Source: Martinezella tropici
Lineage (GTDB): Bacteria; Pseudomonadota; Alphaproteobacteria; Rhizobiales; Rhizobiaceae
Assembly: GCA_000799755.1 (NCBI GenBank)
Contig: JUHI01000018.1
Location: 1-64,000 of the forward strand
Length of the DNA: 64,000 nt
Direction of reading: 5' to 3'
A program made the position numbers and the translations under genes. The notes beneath the pieces are model-generated. The model searched no databases, was not told where the DNA came from, and was given only the letters and a program-made list of their open reading frames with translations. Positions 25,195 to 36,458 of this stretch are shown one piece after another (position 1 is the stretch's first letter; every line of letters begins with the position of its first letter).

Positions 25195-26211
25195 ATGACT
25201 TTTTCCTTTTCTCATCTCACCAGTGCGCTGGCGCTGGCCGCAGGCCTCGCCGTTGCTCCGATGATGGCGAACGCCGCCGATTCCGAGGGCATCGTCGTCT
25301 ACAACGCCCAGCATGAGGCGCTGACGCAGGCATGGGCGGATGGCTTCACCAAGGAAACCGGCATCAAGGTCACCATCCGCAACGGCAGCGACATGCAGTT
25401 CGCCAACCAGATCATCCAGGAAGGTGCCGCGTCTCCGGCCGACGTCTATCTGACGGAAAATTCTCCGGGCATGACGCTGGTCGATGCCAACAAGCTCTTC
25501 TCGCCGGTCGATGCCGCGACGCTCGCCCAGGTGCCGGAAACCTTCAAGGCCGCCGATGGCAACTGGATCGGCGTTGCCGCCCGCTCCACGGTTTTCGCCT
25601 ATGACAAGACCAAGCTGAAGGAAGCCGATCTGCCGAAGTCGATGCTCGATCTCGCCGATCCCAAGTGGAAAGGCCGCTGGGGCGCTTCGCCCGCCGGCGC
25701 CGACTTCCAGGCGATCGTCAGCGCCTTCCTTGAGCTGAAGGGCGAGGACGCAACCCGCGCCTGGCTGAAGGCGATGAAGGAAAATGCCAGCTTCTACAAG
25801 GGCAACAGCGTTGCCATGAAGGCAGTAAACGCCGGCGAGATCGAAGGCGCGCTGATCTATCACTACTACTGGTTCGGCGATCAGGCCAAGACCGGCGAAA
25901 ACAGCAAGAATGTTTCGCTGCATTACTTCAAGAACCAGGACCCGGGCGCGTTCGTCAGCATCTCCGGCGGTGGCGTTCTGGCCTCCAGCCAGCATCAGAA
26001 GGAAGCGCAGGCTTTCCTGAAGTGGATTACCGGCAAGGGTGGCCAGGCCGTTCTGCGTGATGGCGATTCCTATGAATATGCCGTTGGCAACGGCGAAGCT
26101 TCCAATTCGAAGCTGGTGCCGATCTCCGAGCTGCAGGCACCGAAGGTCGAGCCTTCGAAGCTGAACAGCAAGAAGGTCACAGACCTGATGACGGAAGCCG
26201 GGCTCATCTAA
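25195..26211 (+). CDS. Ferric iron ABC transporter substrate-binding protein (FbpA-like)
   Basis: A 338-residue periplasmic protein with signal peptide LTSALALAAGLAVAPMMANA. The mature start IVVYNAQHEALTQAWADGF and the paired tyrosines in LIYHYYWFGD are characteristic of FbpA/AfuA-type proteins, where two adjacent Tyr bind ferric iron. I place the start at 25195, after GAGAGGAC; the frame is open eight codons earlier. It is followed by permease and ATPase genes. I saw no clear RirA or Irr box upstream. Confidence 0.92.
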   Translation: MTFSFSHLTSALALAAGLAVAPMMANAADSEGIVVYNAQHEALTQAWADGFTKETGIKVTIRNGSDMQFANQIIQEGAASPADVYLTENSPGMTLVDANKLFSPVDAATLAQVPETFKAADGNWIGVAARSTVFAYDKTKLKEADLPKSMLDLADPKWKGRWGASPAGADFQAIVSAFLELKGEDATRAWLKAMKENASFYKGNSVAMKAVNAGEIEGALIYHYYWFGDQAKTGENSKNVSLHYFKNQDPGAFVSISGGGVLASSQHQKEAQAFLKWITGKGGQAVLRDGDSYEYAVGNGEASNSKLVPISELQAPKVEPSKLNSKKVTDLMTEAGLI

Positions 26212-26300
26212 GCCAAAAGCCCGTGCTGCGGCGCGTTTGGAGCGCTTTGGGACGGGCTTGGCACTTGCATCATTGTCCTATGCCCTGCTAGGGGCATAGG
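26212..26300 (+). promoter_or_regulatory. Two hairpins between binding-protein and permease genes
   Basis: Hairpin A (26212-26262) pairs GCCAA-AA-GCCCGT with ACGGGCTTGGC. Hairpin B (26277-26300) pairs CCTATGCCC with GGGCATAGG. Neither has a T-tract. Such structures after a binding-protein gene typically stabilise its mRNA or partly stop transcription, giving more binding protein than membrane components. Confidence 0.5.
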
Positions 26301-26422
26301 GATGGCCTTTAGGCTGATCGAACGGGCAATCGCCGCAAGCGGCGGTTGCCTTCCTATTTCAGGGCGTGAAAGGCAGCTCGGATTTGCTGCAGAAGAACAC
26401 ATATGCCGGCGAGCCTGCCGCC

Positions 26423-27972
26423 ATGCGAATGCCCCCGTTGACGGCTGCTCCCCGCAGCCGCGTCCGCCATGGTTCCGTCGTCGCCCTTGCGTCCATCGTT
26501 GCGCTCCTGAGCCTTGTGCCGCTTGGTTTCATAGCCTGGGTCACGATCGATACAGGCTGGGCTGAGGTCATCGCCCTGATCTTCCGCAACCGTGTCGGCG
26601 AGCTGCTCGTCAACACGGTCCTGCTCGAAGTCTGCACCATCCCCTTGTGTATCGTGCTTGCGGTCACGATGGCGTGGTTGACGGAGCGGACCGATATCCC
26701 CGGCGCCCGCCTCTGGTCGTGGCTGGCAGCTGCGCCGCTGGCCGTGCCCGCCTTCGTGCACAGCTACGCCTGGGTCAGCCTCGTGCCGAGCATGCACGGG
26801 CTCTGGAGCGGCGTACTCGTGTCCGTGCTTGCCTATTTTCCCTTCCTCTATCTGCCCGTCGCCGCCGCCCTGCGCCGGCTCGATCCGGCAATCGAGGATG
26901 CGGCCGCCTCGCTTGGTCTTGGCCCCTGGCGCGTCTTCTTTCGCGCAATCCTGCCGCAGCTTCGCCTTGCAATCTGCGGCGGCTCGCTGCTGATCGGCCT
27001 GCATCTCCTGGCGGAATACGGTCTCTACGTGATGATCCGTTTCGATACCTTCTCGACCGCCATCGTCGACCAGTTCCAGTCGGCCTATAACAGCCCGGCG
27101 GCCAACATGCTCGGCGGTGTGCTCGTCTTCTGCTGCCTCCTGCTGCTCGGCATAGAGATTCTGGTGCGCGGCAATGAACGTTACGCCCGTATCGGCTCCG
27201 GTGCCGCGCGCCCGACTGATCGCCGCCGCCTCGGCTGGTTCGTCGGTCCCGCGATTGCGCTGCCGGTCGTCACGGCTGTGTTGACGCTCGGTATTCCCTT
27301 CGTCACCCTGGCGCGCTGGCTCTATCTCGGCGGCGCGGGCGTCTGGAGGATCGATACGGTCGGCTCCGCCCTGCTGCAGACCATTCTTCTCGCGATTGCC
27401 GGCGGCCTCCTCGCCACCATTGCCGCGACCCCCATGGCGTGGCTGTCGGTGCGTGCGCCGGGCCGGCTGCAACGCATTCTCGAGGCCTGCCATTATTATG
27501 TCGGCTCGCTGCCGGGCGTCGTTGTCGCTTTGGCCCTGGTGTCGATTACCGTGCGGCTGATCCTGCCGCTCTACCAGACCTTTGTGACGCTGCTGCTTGC
27601 CTATGTCCTCCTGTTCCTGCCGCGCGCCATGGTCGGTCTGCGCGCCAGCATCGCCCAGGCGCCGGTCGAGCTCGAACGCGCCGCCATGGCGCTCGGCCGC
27701 ACGCCGGCACAGGCCGTGCGGCAGATCACCATGCGGCTTGCCGCCCCTGGCTTTGCCGCCAGTGTCGCGCTCGTCGCGCTCGGCATCACCAACGAGCTGA
27801 CGGCGACGCTGATGCTTTCCCCCATTGGCACGGAAACGCTGGCGACGAAATTCTGGTCTCTGACCAGCGAGATTGACTATGTTTCGGCGGCACCCTACGC
27901 CTTCATGATGGTGGTCCTGTCGCTGCCGCTCACCCTTCTCCTTTACGTGCAATCCAAGCGGACGGCCGGACA

Positions 27973-27976
<4 letters not shown>
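26423..27976 (+). CDS. Ferric iron ABC transporter permease (FbpB-like, fused)
   Basis: A permease of about 517 residues made of two fused permease domains with roughly 12 helices in total. The EAA loops are seen as EDAAASLGLGPWRVFFRAI near residue 175 and RAAMALGRTPAQAVRQI near residue 420, the arrangement of FbpB/AfuB. The start is uncertain: 26423 is chosen as the first ATG, while the frame stays open to a GTG at 26366; no site has a strong ribosome binding sequence. It overlaps the ATPase gene by four bases (ATGA). Confidence 0.9.
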
Positions 27977-29028
<1,052 letters not shown>

Positions 29029-29108
29029 GCGTCATTTGGGTTGAAGCAGGCACGGCTTTGGGGAAGATAGGGCACGCCATCATCGTGCCCCGAGCCGAAG
29101 GAATGCCC

Positions 29109-30278
29109 ATGTCTTTTCCCGATGAGATCGAGCCGGATCTCCCCTTTCTCACGTCGCTTCGCCACAACCTCCATGCCCACCCCGAACTGGGCTTCGAGGA
29201 GGAGCGCACCAGCGGCATCGTCGCCACTCTGCTGGAAGAGGCTGGGCTGACGGTGCATCGCGGCCTCGGCAAGACCGGTGTTGTGGGAACGCTGCAGGTC
29301 GGCAACGGCACGCGCCGTATCGGCCTTCGCGCCGACATGGATGCGCTCGCCATGCCCGAAAAGGCCAATCGTCCCTATAAATCCACCATCCCCGGCAAGA
29401 TGCACGCCTGCGGGCATGACGGTCATACCACGATGCTGATTGGCGCCGCCCGCCAGCTCGCCGCCAAGCGCGGCTTTTCCGGCACGGTTCACTTCATCTT
29501 CCAGCCGGCAGAGGAAGGTCGTGGCGGTGCGAAGCGCATGGTGGAGGAAGGTCTCTTCGATCTCTTCCCCTGCGATGCCGTTTACGGCCTGCACAATATG
29601 CCCGGCCTTGCGATCGACGAGATGGCTGTCGTCGAGGGGCCGCAGCTTGCCTCGTCGGACAGCTGGCGCATCACCTTCCGCGGCACCGGCACGCATGGTG
29701 CCAAGCCGCATCTCGGCAAGGACCCGATCACGGCGGCGGCGACCTTCCTGTCTTCGCTGCAGACCATCGTCGGGCGTGTCGTCGATCCGCTGCAGCCGGC
29801 CGTCGTCAGCGCCTGCTCGCTGCAGGCGGGCGATCCGAAGGCGCTGAACGTCATTCCCGATACGGTCGAGATCGGCGGCACGGCACGCGCCTATACGCCT
29901 GAAGTCCGCAACCAGCTGGAAGAAGAGATCGGGCGCCTGGCGCATGGTACGGCTGCGATGTTCAACATGGCCGTCGACTACCAGTTCGAGCGCCGCATCC
30001 CGCCCGTCGTCAACGATGCCGATGCCACGGCGCGGGCGCTGAAGGCTGCGACAGAGGTCTTTGGCAAGAACGTGCTCACCCGCTTTCCGCCGTCGACCGC
30101 CGGCGACGATTTCTCATTTTTTGGCCAGAATGCCCCTGGCTGCTATGTCTGGCTCGGCAACGGTCCGGCAGTCGATGGCGCCTTGCACCACAACACCGCC
30201 TATGATTTCAACGACGAAGCGATCGCCTCGGGCGTGGCCTTCTGGACGACATTGGTCGAACAGGAATTGGCGGTCTGA
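29109..30278 (+). CDS. M20-family amidohydrolase (N-acyl amino acid/hippurate type)
   Basis: A 389-residue metallopeptidase homologue of the aminoacylase-1/hippurate hydrolase group. Metal-site motifs are GLRADMDALAM, HACGHDGHTTMLIGAA and FQPAEEGRGGAKRMVEEG; the late ligand His is in GALHHNTAYDFNDEA. It probably hydrolyses N-acyl or amide bonds of amino acid conjugates in the cytoplasm. AAGGA at 29098-29102 supports the ATG at 29109 over the one at 29103. It lies 80 bases after the iron transporter and before an esterase gene. Confidence 0.92.
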   Translation: MSFPDEIEPDLPFLTSLRHNLHAHPELGFEEERTSGIVATLLEEAGLTVHRGLGKTGVVGTLQVGNGTRRIGLRADMDALAMPEKANRPYKSTIPGKMHACGHDGHTTMLIGAARQLAAKRGFSGTVHFIFQPAEEGRGGAKRMVEEGLFDLFPCDAVYGLHNMPGLAIDEMAVVEGPQLASSDSWRITFRGTGTHGAKPHLGKDPITAAATFLSSLQTIVGRVVDPLQPAVVSACSLQAGDPKALNVIPDTVEIGGTARAYTPEVRNQLEEEIGRLAHGTAAMFNMAVDYQFERRIPPVVNDADATARALKAATEVFGKNVLTRFPPSTAGDDFSFFGQNAPGCYVWLGNGPAVDGALHHNTAYDFNDEAIASGVAFWTTLVEQELAV

Positions 30279-30334
30279 TCGCATAACAATCAAGACGTCG
30301 GCGTCCATTCGCCGGCAAACTACCGAGAGATATC

Positions 30335-31327
30335 ATGGATGATAAGTGCAACGGAGTGAAACTGCCGGAGCGGACGGTGCCGTTTCCGGCTTCGATCAGC
30401 GAGGAGGCGCGGGCGGCGCTGCGTCGGGCGGTCGGTGAAGACGGCACCCCCTTGAATGCGCAGCATGTCATGCCTGATGTGAGCGATTTCGATGGCTGGA
30501 TGAAGCTGAAGGCTTTTGCCGATGTCTATTATCAGGCGGCAGCCGAAAGAATGGCGGCGCAAGCACGCGCCAGCGTGCAGACGGTGCAAATCGACGAGGC
30601 CACCGTCCATATCGCGACGCCGGACGGCACCTTCCCGGAAGACTGCGCCTACATCGATCTTCACGGCGGGGCGCTGGTCGTGGGCGGTGGAGCTGCCTGC
30701 CGCGCCGGGGCGCAAAACCAGGCCGACCAGCATGGCATCCGCTGCTACGCGATAGACTATCGGATGCCGCCGGAACATCCTTATCCCGCAGCGCTGGACG
30801 ATTGCATGGCGGTCTATCGCCACGTGCTGACGAAACACAGGCCGGAGAATGTCATTATCGGCGGGCGCTCGGCGGGCGGCAATCTTGCGGCTGCCATGAC
30901 ATTGCGCGCGCGCGATGAAGGCTTGCCGCTGCCGGCGGCACTGGTTCTCTTGTCGCCGGAACTGGATCTCACGGAATCAGGAGACAGCTTTCAGGTCAAT
31001 CGGCTTGTCGATGTCGTGCTCCCAGGGTCGCTGATGCCGAACAATCTGCTCTATGCGAAGGGAGCGGATCTCGCCCATCCCTATCTATCGCCGCTCTTCG
31101 GCGATTTCTCCAAGGGTTTTCCGCCGACATTCCTGCAAAGCGGCACGCGGGATCTGTTCCTCTCCAATGCCGTGCGCATGCATCGCCTGTTGCGCCGCGC
31201 GGAAATTCCCGTCGAGCTTCACGTCTTCGAAGCCATGCCGCATGGTGGCTTCATGGGAGCGCCCGAGGATCGCGAGCTAAGCGAGGAAATCAAGCGTTTC
31301 GTGAAGCAGAGCTTCGGTCGAGGCTAG
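30335..31327 (+). CDS. Alpha/beta hydrolase, hormone-sensitive-lipase family
   Basis: A 330-residue esterase-like protein. It has the oxyanion-hole motif DLHGGALVVGGG near residue 110, the nucleophile elbow GGRSAGGNLA near residue 178, the Asp in SGTRDLFLSNAVR and the His in MPHGGFMGA. The conserved YRMPPEHPYPAALDD segment is typical of the HSL (family IV) group. It probably acts on short-chain esters. It is 56 bases after the M20 gene and may be co-transcribed. Confidence 0.92.
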   Translation: MDDKCNGVKLPERTVPFPASISEEARAALRRAVGEDGTPLNAQHVMPDVSDFDGWMKLKAFADVYYQAAAERMAAQARASVQTVQIDEATVHIATPDGTFPEDCAYIDLHGGALVVGGGAACRAGAQNQADQHGIRCYAIDYRMPPEHPYPAALDDCMAVYRHVLTKHRPENVIIGGRSAGGNLAAAMTLRARDEGLPLPAALVLLSPELDLTESGDSFQVNRLVDVVLPGSLMPNNLLYAKGADLAHPYLSPLFGDFSKGFPPTFLQSGTRDLFLSNAVRMHRLLRRAEIPVELHVFEAMPHGGFMGAPEDRELSEEIKRFVKQSFGRG

Positions 31328-31363
31328 CGCGCATGGGAAGCAGGGATCGATGATCTCTGCTTC

Positions 31364-32296
31364 TCACCCAGCGCCTAGCGCGGCTTCCCGAAGCAATGCG
31401 TCGAATATGATCCGGCGTGCTTTCTCCGCGTCGATTTCGGCGGCGAAATGGGCGTTGAACTGCCCATGCGAGGCGCGCGTTTCGACGACGGTGCGCCCGC
31501 GCGTATGCTGCCCGTGCAATTCGGCATCGATGCGGGCATGCCGAAGGGTTGCTATCCCCGGCTCGACGAAAATGGCGGCGGCCGTGGGGTCGTAGATTGC
31601 CATGGCCGGTCTGCCGCGGCTGATGGCGATGTTGACGTAACCCTCCAGCAGATCTGCGAGCAGCTGCGCCTTTTCGCCTTCCATCTTTCGGAGGCGGGCG
31701 ACATCGTCGGGCCCGGCCAGCACCTTGCGGCAGATATCGAGATCGACCATGTGAAACGGCAGGCCATGCGCCAGCACGATGGCGAGCGCCTCCGGATCGG
31801 CAAAGGCGTTGAACTCCGCCGACGCCGTATGATTGCCCGCGGTGACGCCGCCGCCCATCCATGTCAGCTCGTCGATGCGATCGGCGAGATCCGGTCGTGC
31901 CAGCGCCAGCGCAGCGATGTTGGTGAGCGGCCCTAGGGCCAGGATGCGCTTCGGCCCCTTGCCGTCGGAAAGCCAGTCGCAGAGGGCGGCAAAGGCACTG
32001 CTTTCCGGCAGTGGGCCGGCAGGCGGCAGGCTTCGGCCTGTCGTTGGAATGCCCGTCTGGCCGAGAATGCTCTGCGCCGTTTCCAGCCTGCAAAGCACGG
32101 GCAGCTCACGGCCGGTGTGGATCGGAAATGTCCAGTCGAAGACAGCAGCTGCGCTCGCCGCATTGGCCCGGACATGGGACAGTGGCGCATTGCCGCTGAC
32201 CAGCGAAACACCGTCGATGGCGAGATGCGAATGCGCGACCACCAGAATGGCGGCGATGTCATCGAAGCCCATGTCGGTATCGATCCAGATTCCCAT
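31364..32296 (-). CDS. Nucleoside hydrolase (IUNH family)
   Basis: A 310-residue protein of the inosine-uridine-preferring nucleoside hydrolase family, which releases ribose from nucleosides. The calcium-binding N-terminal motif is WIDTDMGFDDIAAI, a known variant of DTDPGxDD. LALGPLTNIAALA and ELTWMGGGV further match the family. The start at 32296 opens with MGIWIDTDMG, as expected for the fold. It stands alone and is convergent with the esterase gene. Confidence 0.9.
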   Translation of the reverse strand: MGIWIDTDMGFDDIAAILVVAHSHLAIDGVSLVSGNAPLSHVRANAASAAAVFDWTFPIHTGRELPVLCRLETAQSILGQTGIPTTGRSLPPAGPLPESSAFAALCDWLSDGKGPKRILALGPLTNIAALALARPDLADRIDELTWMGGGVTAGNHTASAEFNAFADPEALAIVLAHGLPFHMVDLDICRKVLAGPDDVARLRKMEGEKAQLLADLLEGYVNIAISRGRPAMAIYDPTAAAIFVEPGIATLRHARIDAELHGQHTRGRTVVETRASHGQFNAHFAAEIDAEKARRIIFDALLREAALGAG

Positions 32297-32430
32297 GTCT
32301 CATCTCATCGATCGAAGTGATTTTGTGCGAAGGCGGCGTGACAGCGAGACCCCCGGAAGGAGGAGCGCTTGCCGTCGAGGTGCGATGATTGCGGGACGCG
32401 CGCAAGCAAGACGCGCATCCCGTTGCTTGC

Positions 32431-33819
32431 TTAGCGGGCCAGCGCATCCAAGATGCGGACCCAGGAGCGGATGCCCTTGTGATAGGAGCGCAGCTCGTAT
32501 TTCTCGTTCGGCGAATGGATGCGGTCGTCGGAGAGGCCGAAGCCGATCAGCAGCGATTCCATGCCAAGCATCCGCTGGAAATCGCCGACGATCGGGATCG
32601 AGCCGCCCATGCCAATGACGATGGCAGGCTTCGGCCATTCCTCGGAGAGCGCCGTCTTCGCCTTGGTGAGCGACGGCGAATCGTAGGAAAGCTGGATGGC
32701 CGGCGAGCCGCCGTGCTCGTGGAATTCCACCGAGCAATCGGCCGGGATTTTCGATCGCACGTAGGCGCGGAAGCTTTCGCGGATCGCCGGCGGGTTCTGC
32801 TGGCCGACGAGACGGAAGGAAACCTTGGCTGAGGCCTTGGCTGCGATCACGGTCTTGAAGCCGGCTCCGGTATAGCCGCCCGTGATGCCGTTCACCTCTG
32901 CCGTCGGGCGCGCCCAGGTGAGTTCCATCACCGAACGGCCCTTTTCGCCCGAAGGGATAGACAGGCCGACGTCGCCGAGGAATTTCTCGGCCGTCATGCC
33001 GAGCGTTTCCCAGGAAGCCTTGATGTTGGCGGGCGTTTCCTCGACGCCGTCGTAGAAGCCGGCAAGGGTTATGCGTCCCGTCTCGTCATGCAAGCCGGCA
33101 AGGATATCGGTCAGAATATGGATCGGGTTGGCGGCGGCGCCGCCGTAGAGGCCTGAATGCAGGTCGCGGTCGGCGGCGGTGATGACGATTTCCTCGCCCA
33201 CCAGTCCGCGCAGGCCGGCGGAGATCGCCGGCGTATCGCCGTCCCACATGCCGGTGTCGCAGACGAGAGCGAAGTCGGCCTTCAGCTCGGCGGCATTGGT
33301 TTCGAGGAAGGGCTTCAGCGACGGGGAACCGGATTCCTCTTCGCCTTCGAACAGGATGGTGATGCGGACCGGAAGCGCGCCCCTGGTTTCCTTGTAGGCG
33401 CGCACGGCTTCGACGAAGGTCATCAGCTGACCTTTGTCGTCGGACGTGCCGCGGCCGGTCAGGATCTTGCGGCCATTGCCCAGGTCCTTGATCGCAGGCG
33501 CAAAGGGATCGTTTTCCCAGAGTTCGATCGGATCGACCGGCTGTACGTCGTAGTGACCGTAGAAAAGCACATGCGGCGCATCGGCGCTGCCGGCATCGTG
33601 ATGGGCGACCACCATCGGATGGCCGGGCGTGTCGCGCACGGAAGCCTTGAAGCCCAGCGAGTTCAGGTAGGTGACCAGCCACTCCGCCGCCTTGCGGCAT
33701 TCCGCCTTGTAGTCCGGGTCTGTCGAGATGGACTTGATGCGCAGCAGTTCGAAGAGGTTGTCGAGGCTGGAAGGCAGGTTCTGATCGGCGCGATCGAGAA
33801 CGGGCGATAGATCGGTCAT
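32431..33819 (-). CDS. M20-family dipeptidase
   Basis: A 462-residue zinc peptidase of the M20 dipeptidase group. Metal-site motifs are FYGHYDVQPVDPIELWEN, GRGTSDDKGQLMTFVEA and EGEEESGSPSLKPFLE, with a dimerisation domain in the middle. It probably cleaves dipeptides in the cytoplasm. The gene is monocistronic; a further 199-bp promoter gap separates it from the divergent MHYT gene. Confidence 0.93.
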   Translation of the reverse strand: MTDLSPVLDRADQNLPSSLDNLFELLRIKSISTDPDYKAECRKAAEWLVTYLNSLGFKASVRDTPGHPMVVAHHDAGSADAPHVLFYGHYDVQPVDPIELWENDPFAPAIKDLGNGRKILTGRGTSDDKGQLMTFVEAVRAYKETRGALPVRITILFEGEEESGSPSLKPFLETNAAELKADFALVCDTGMWDGDTPAISAGLRGLVGEEIVITAADRDLHSGLYGGAAANPIHILTDILAGLHDETGRITLAGFYDGVEETPANIKASWETLGMTAEKFLGDVGLSIPSGEKGRSVMELTWARPTAEVNGITGGYTGAGFKTVIAAKASAKVSFRLVGQQNPPAIRESFRAYVRSKIPADCSVEFHEHGGSPAIQLSYDSPSLTKAKTALSEEWPKPAIVIGMGGSIPIVGDFQRMLGMESLLIGFGLSDDRIHSPNEKYELRSYHKGIRSWVRILDALAR

Positions 33820-34018
33820 ATCCGACTCCTTACATGAGATTTGGAGCGACGATAGACCAAAGACTCGCCGGTTTCGAGGCGTTAAAACTGAAAATTTACC
33901 GTAGCTTGCGTCTTTCGGTCGTGGCGCGGATTTATATGATTAGTTGCGTATGTAGTTTACAAGTTTTTTAGACTATTAGAAATAACCTCAATCCAGAGGC
34001 GTATTCTGGAGACGCATA

Positions 34019-36355
34019 ATGTTTTCAGTGATTGCATGTATTCGTGACGATCATGATTTCAGGCTCATTGTTGTAGCAGCAGTCATCTGCCTCATCGGCA
34101 GCTTTGCCACCATGCTTCTCTTTTCGCGTGCGCAGGAATGCCAGTCGCATCAGCGTCGCTACTGGATCGCCGCCGCGGCCTTCGCCAGCGGTGTCGGCAT
34201 CTGGGCGACGCATTTCATCGCTATGCTCGCCTATGAGAGCAGCCTTCCCATATCCTATGGCGTTTCGCTGACCGTACTTTCCGTGGTCCTTGCCATCATC
34301 GGTTCATGGCTTGCCATTGCCGTCGCTTTCGAATGGGATAACCGCATTTCCTTTACGGCAGGTGGCCTATTGATGGCGTTTGGAATAGCCGCCATGCACT
34401 TTACCGGCATGCAGGCGATCGAGGCCTCGGCCGAGCTTTCCTTCGACGTCACGCGCGTTGTCGCTTCCGTTGTCATCGGTGCCGGCTTCGCGTCGCTGGC
34501 CTTCCTGGCATTTCGCAGCCTTCATGGGTTCAGGCGCATCACGATTGGGGCTCTGCTGCTGCTGCTGGCGATTTGCTCGCTGCATTTCACAGCGATGAGC
34601 GGCGTGACGCTGACGCCCGAAGCCGGCATGCCCGGCGGCGGCCTTGCCATCGATCGCAGCATCCTCGCCGGCATCGTCATGGCCGCCGCCATGGGTCTGA
34701 TCCTCATTGCGCTCGGCGCCATTTTCGTCGACCGCCATCTGACCGACCTTCGCGGTTTTGCCAATGCCTCGCTTGAGGGGCTGCTTATCGTCCGCGACGG
34801 TAAGGTGATCGATGCGAACGAGCGGTTCTTCGCAATTTCCGGATGGTCGGCGCAGCAGGTGATCGGTGCGGCACCCGATGTCTTCCTGACGATCGACATG
34901 GATGCCCATGCCGAAGCCGTCATCCCGCTGGAGACGACGCTCGCGGGCTACGATGGCAACTCGATCCCCGTCGAAACCGTGCGGCGCTCCATCACCTATC
35001 GCGGCCATGAATGCAGCGTGTTCGTTGTGCGCGACTTGACCGAGCGGCGTCAGGCACAGCAGATGATCGAGCATCTCGCGCATCACGACATCTTGACGGA
35101 CCTGCCCAATCGCTCGCTGTTCGACCAGCGCATGCGCCAGGCGCTGCAGATGGCCGACCGCAGGGGCGGTGAAGTCGCGATCTTCTGTCTGGACCTCGAT
35201 CGGTTCAAGGCCATCAACGACGTCTTCGGCCATGCGGAAGGCGATCGCATCCTCTGCAAGGTGGCCGGCATCCTGCAGCGTACGATCGAAGACGGTGATA
35301 CGGTCGCAAGGCTTGGCGGCGACGAATTCGCCATCATTCAGCCCAAGCGCCGGCAACCCGAGGGGGCTACGCGTCTTGCCGAGCGCATTCTTGCGGAATT
35401 CGGCATGGAGATGGATACGGCGCGAGATCCGACCGCTGTCGGCGTCAGCATCGGCATTGCCATCTACCCGCGCGACGGCACCAGCGCCGAACAACTCTAC
35501 GCCAACTCGGACATGGCGCTTTATCGCGCCAAGCATGCGGGCCGGGGCCATGCCTGCTTCTTTGATGCTGAAATGGACAAGGCCGTGCGCATGCGTCGCC
35601 AGCTCGAGAATGATCTGCGCCAGGCCATCCTGCGTCGGCAGCTCTTTCTGGAATACCAGCCGATCTATGACGTCGGCAGCGACAGCGTCAGCGGCTATGA
35701 GGCCTTGCTGCGCTGGGCCCATCCCGATCGGGGTGTGATCGATCCGGAAACCTTCATTCCGATTGCCGAGGAAAGCGGCTCGATCGTGGCGATCGGCGAG
35801 TGGGTGCTGCAGCAGGCATGCCAGGAGGCGGCGCGCTGGAGCGAACCGGCGAACGTCGCCGTCAACCTCTCGCCGCTGCAATTCATGATTCCCACCCTCT
35901 ACGATCAGATCGAGCGGATCTTGCGCAAGACGGGTCTTGCGCCGCAGCGCCTCGAACTGGAGATCACCGAGGCGGCCCTGATGCGCGAGCGTGCGGCCGT
36001 TATCGCGACGCTGCAGCGGCTGCACAATCTCGGCGTCCGCGTGGTCATGGATGATTTCGGAACCGGCTTTTCCTCGCTCAGCAATCTGCGTGCCTTCCCC
36101 TTCGACAAGATCAAGGTCGATCGCAGCTTTACCGGCGCCCTTGAACATGACCCGGCGGCACGTTCCATCGTCCGCGCCATCATCGGCCTTGGGCATAGCC
36201 TGAACATGCCTGTCGTGACGGAAGGCGTCGAAACCGAGATCCAGCGCCGCATCGTCATCGAGGAAGGCTGCGCCCAGCTTCAGGGGATATTCTTCGGCAA
36301 GCCGGATATCAGCCCGAGCCAGCTCCATCCGACCCTGGGCAAGGCGGTCGGTTAG
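34019..36355 (+). CDS. MHYT-GGDEF-EAL membrane signalling protein
   Basis: A 778-residue c-di-GMP protein. Residues about 1-245 form the seven-helix MHYT sensor, with repeats in WATHFIAML, AAMHFTGMQ and CSLHFTAMS. A PAS-like segment follows (about 250-350), then a GGDEF domain with intact RLGGDEFAII near residue 430 and an EAL domain with intact YEALLRW near 560, VNLSPLQF, EITEAAL, MDDFGTGFSSL, KVDRSF and TEGVET. Both activities look possible; no RxxD inhibitory site is visible before GGDEF. MHYT domains are proposed to sense oxygen, CO or NO through copper. GGAGACG supports the start. The gene is monocistronic. Confidence 0.95.
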   Translation: MFSVIACIRDDHDFRLIVVAAVICLIGSFATMLLFSRAQECQSHQRRYWIAAAAFASGVGIWATHFIAMLAYESSLPISYGVSLTVLSVVLAIIGSWLAIAVAFEWDNRISFTAGGLLMAFGIAAMHFTGMQAIEASAELSFDVTRVVASVVIGAGFASLAFLAFRSLHGFRRITIGALLLLLAICSLHFTAMSGVTLTPEAGMPGGGLAIDRSILAGIVMAAAMGLILIALGAIFVDRHLTDLRGFANASLEGLLIVRDGKVIDANERFFAISGWSAQQVIGAAPDVFLTIDMDAHAEAVIPLETTLAGYDGNSIPVETVRRSITYRGHECSVFVVRDLTERRQAQQMIEHLAHHDILTDLPNRSLFDQRMRQALQMADRRGGEVAIFCLDLDRFKAINDVFGHAEGDRILCKVAGILQRTIEDGDTVARLGGDEFAIIQPKRRQPEGATRLAERILAEFGMEMDTARDPTAVGVSIGIAIYPRDGTSAEQLYANSDMALYRAKHAGRGHACFFDAEMDKAVRMRRQLENDLRQAILRRQLFLEYQPIYDVGSDSVSGYEALLRWAHPDRGVIDPETFIPIAEESGSIVAIGEWVLQQACQEAARWSEPANVAVNLSPLQFMIPTLYDQIERILRKTGLAPQRLELEITEAALMRERAAVIATLQRLHNLGVRVVMDDFGTGFSSLSNLRAFPFDKIKVDRSFTGALEHDPAARSIVRAIIGLGHSLNMPVVTEGVETEIQRRIVIEEGCAQLQGIFFGKPDISPSQLHPTLGKAVG

Positions 36356-36414
36356 CGCCAGAGTGGTTCAGCCTTTCACTGAATCTCTGAGCCACTTTAT
36401 CTCTTTGTTTCAAG

Positions 36415-36458
36415 CAATTCCGGGCGGAAAACTGCTGCTCACTTTTCCTGGAATTGCG
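36415..36458 (+). repeat. 44-bp palindromic repeat, copy 1
   Basis: The element begins GCAATTCCGGGCGGAAAA and ends CACTTTTCCTGGAATTGC, so its ends form an inverted repeat. A second copy of equal length lies in opposite orientation at 37257-37300. The matching extends outward through a ctctttgttt-like flank. It resembles the dispersed intergenic palindromes common in rhizobial genomes. Confidence 0.8.

Noticed and set aside
31364..32296. Nucleoside hydrolase with DTDMGFDD instead of DTDPGxDD as a damaged active site
   Set aside because: The Asp ligands are all kept and the Pro position varies in the family.
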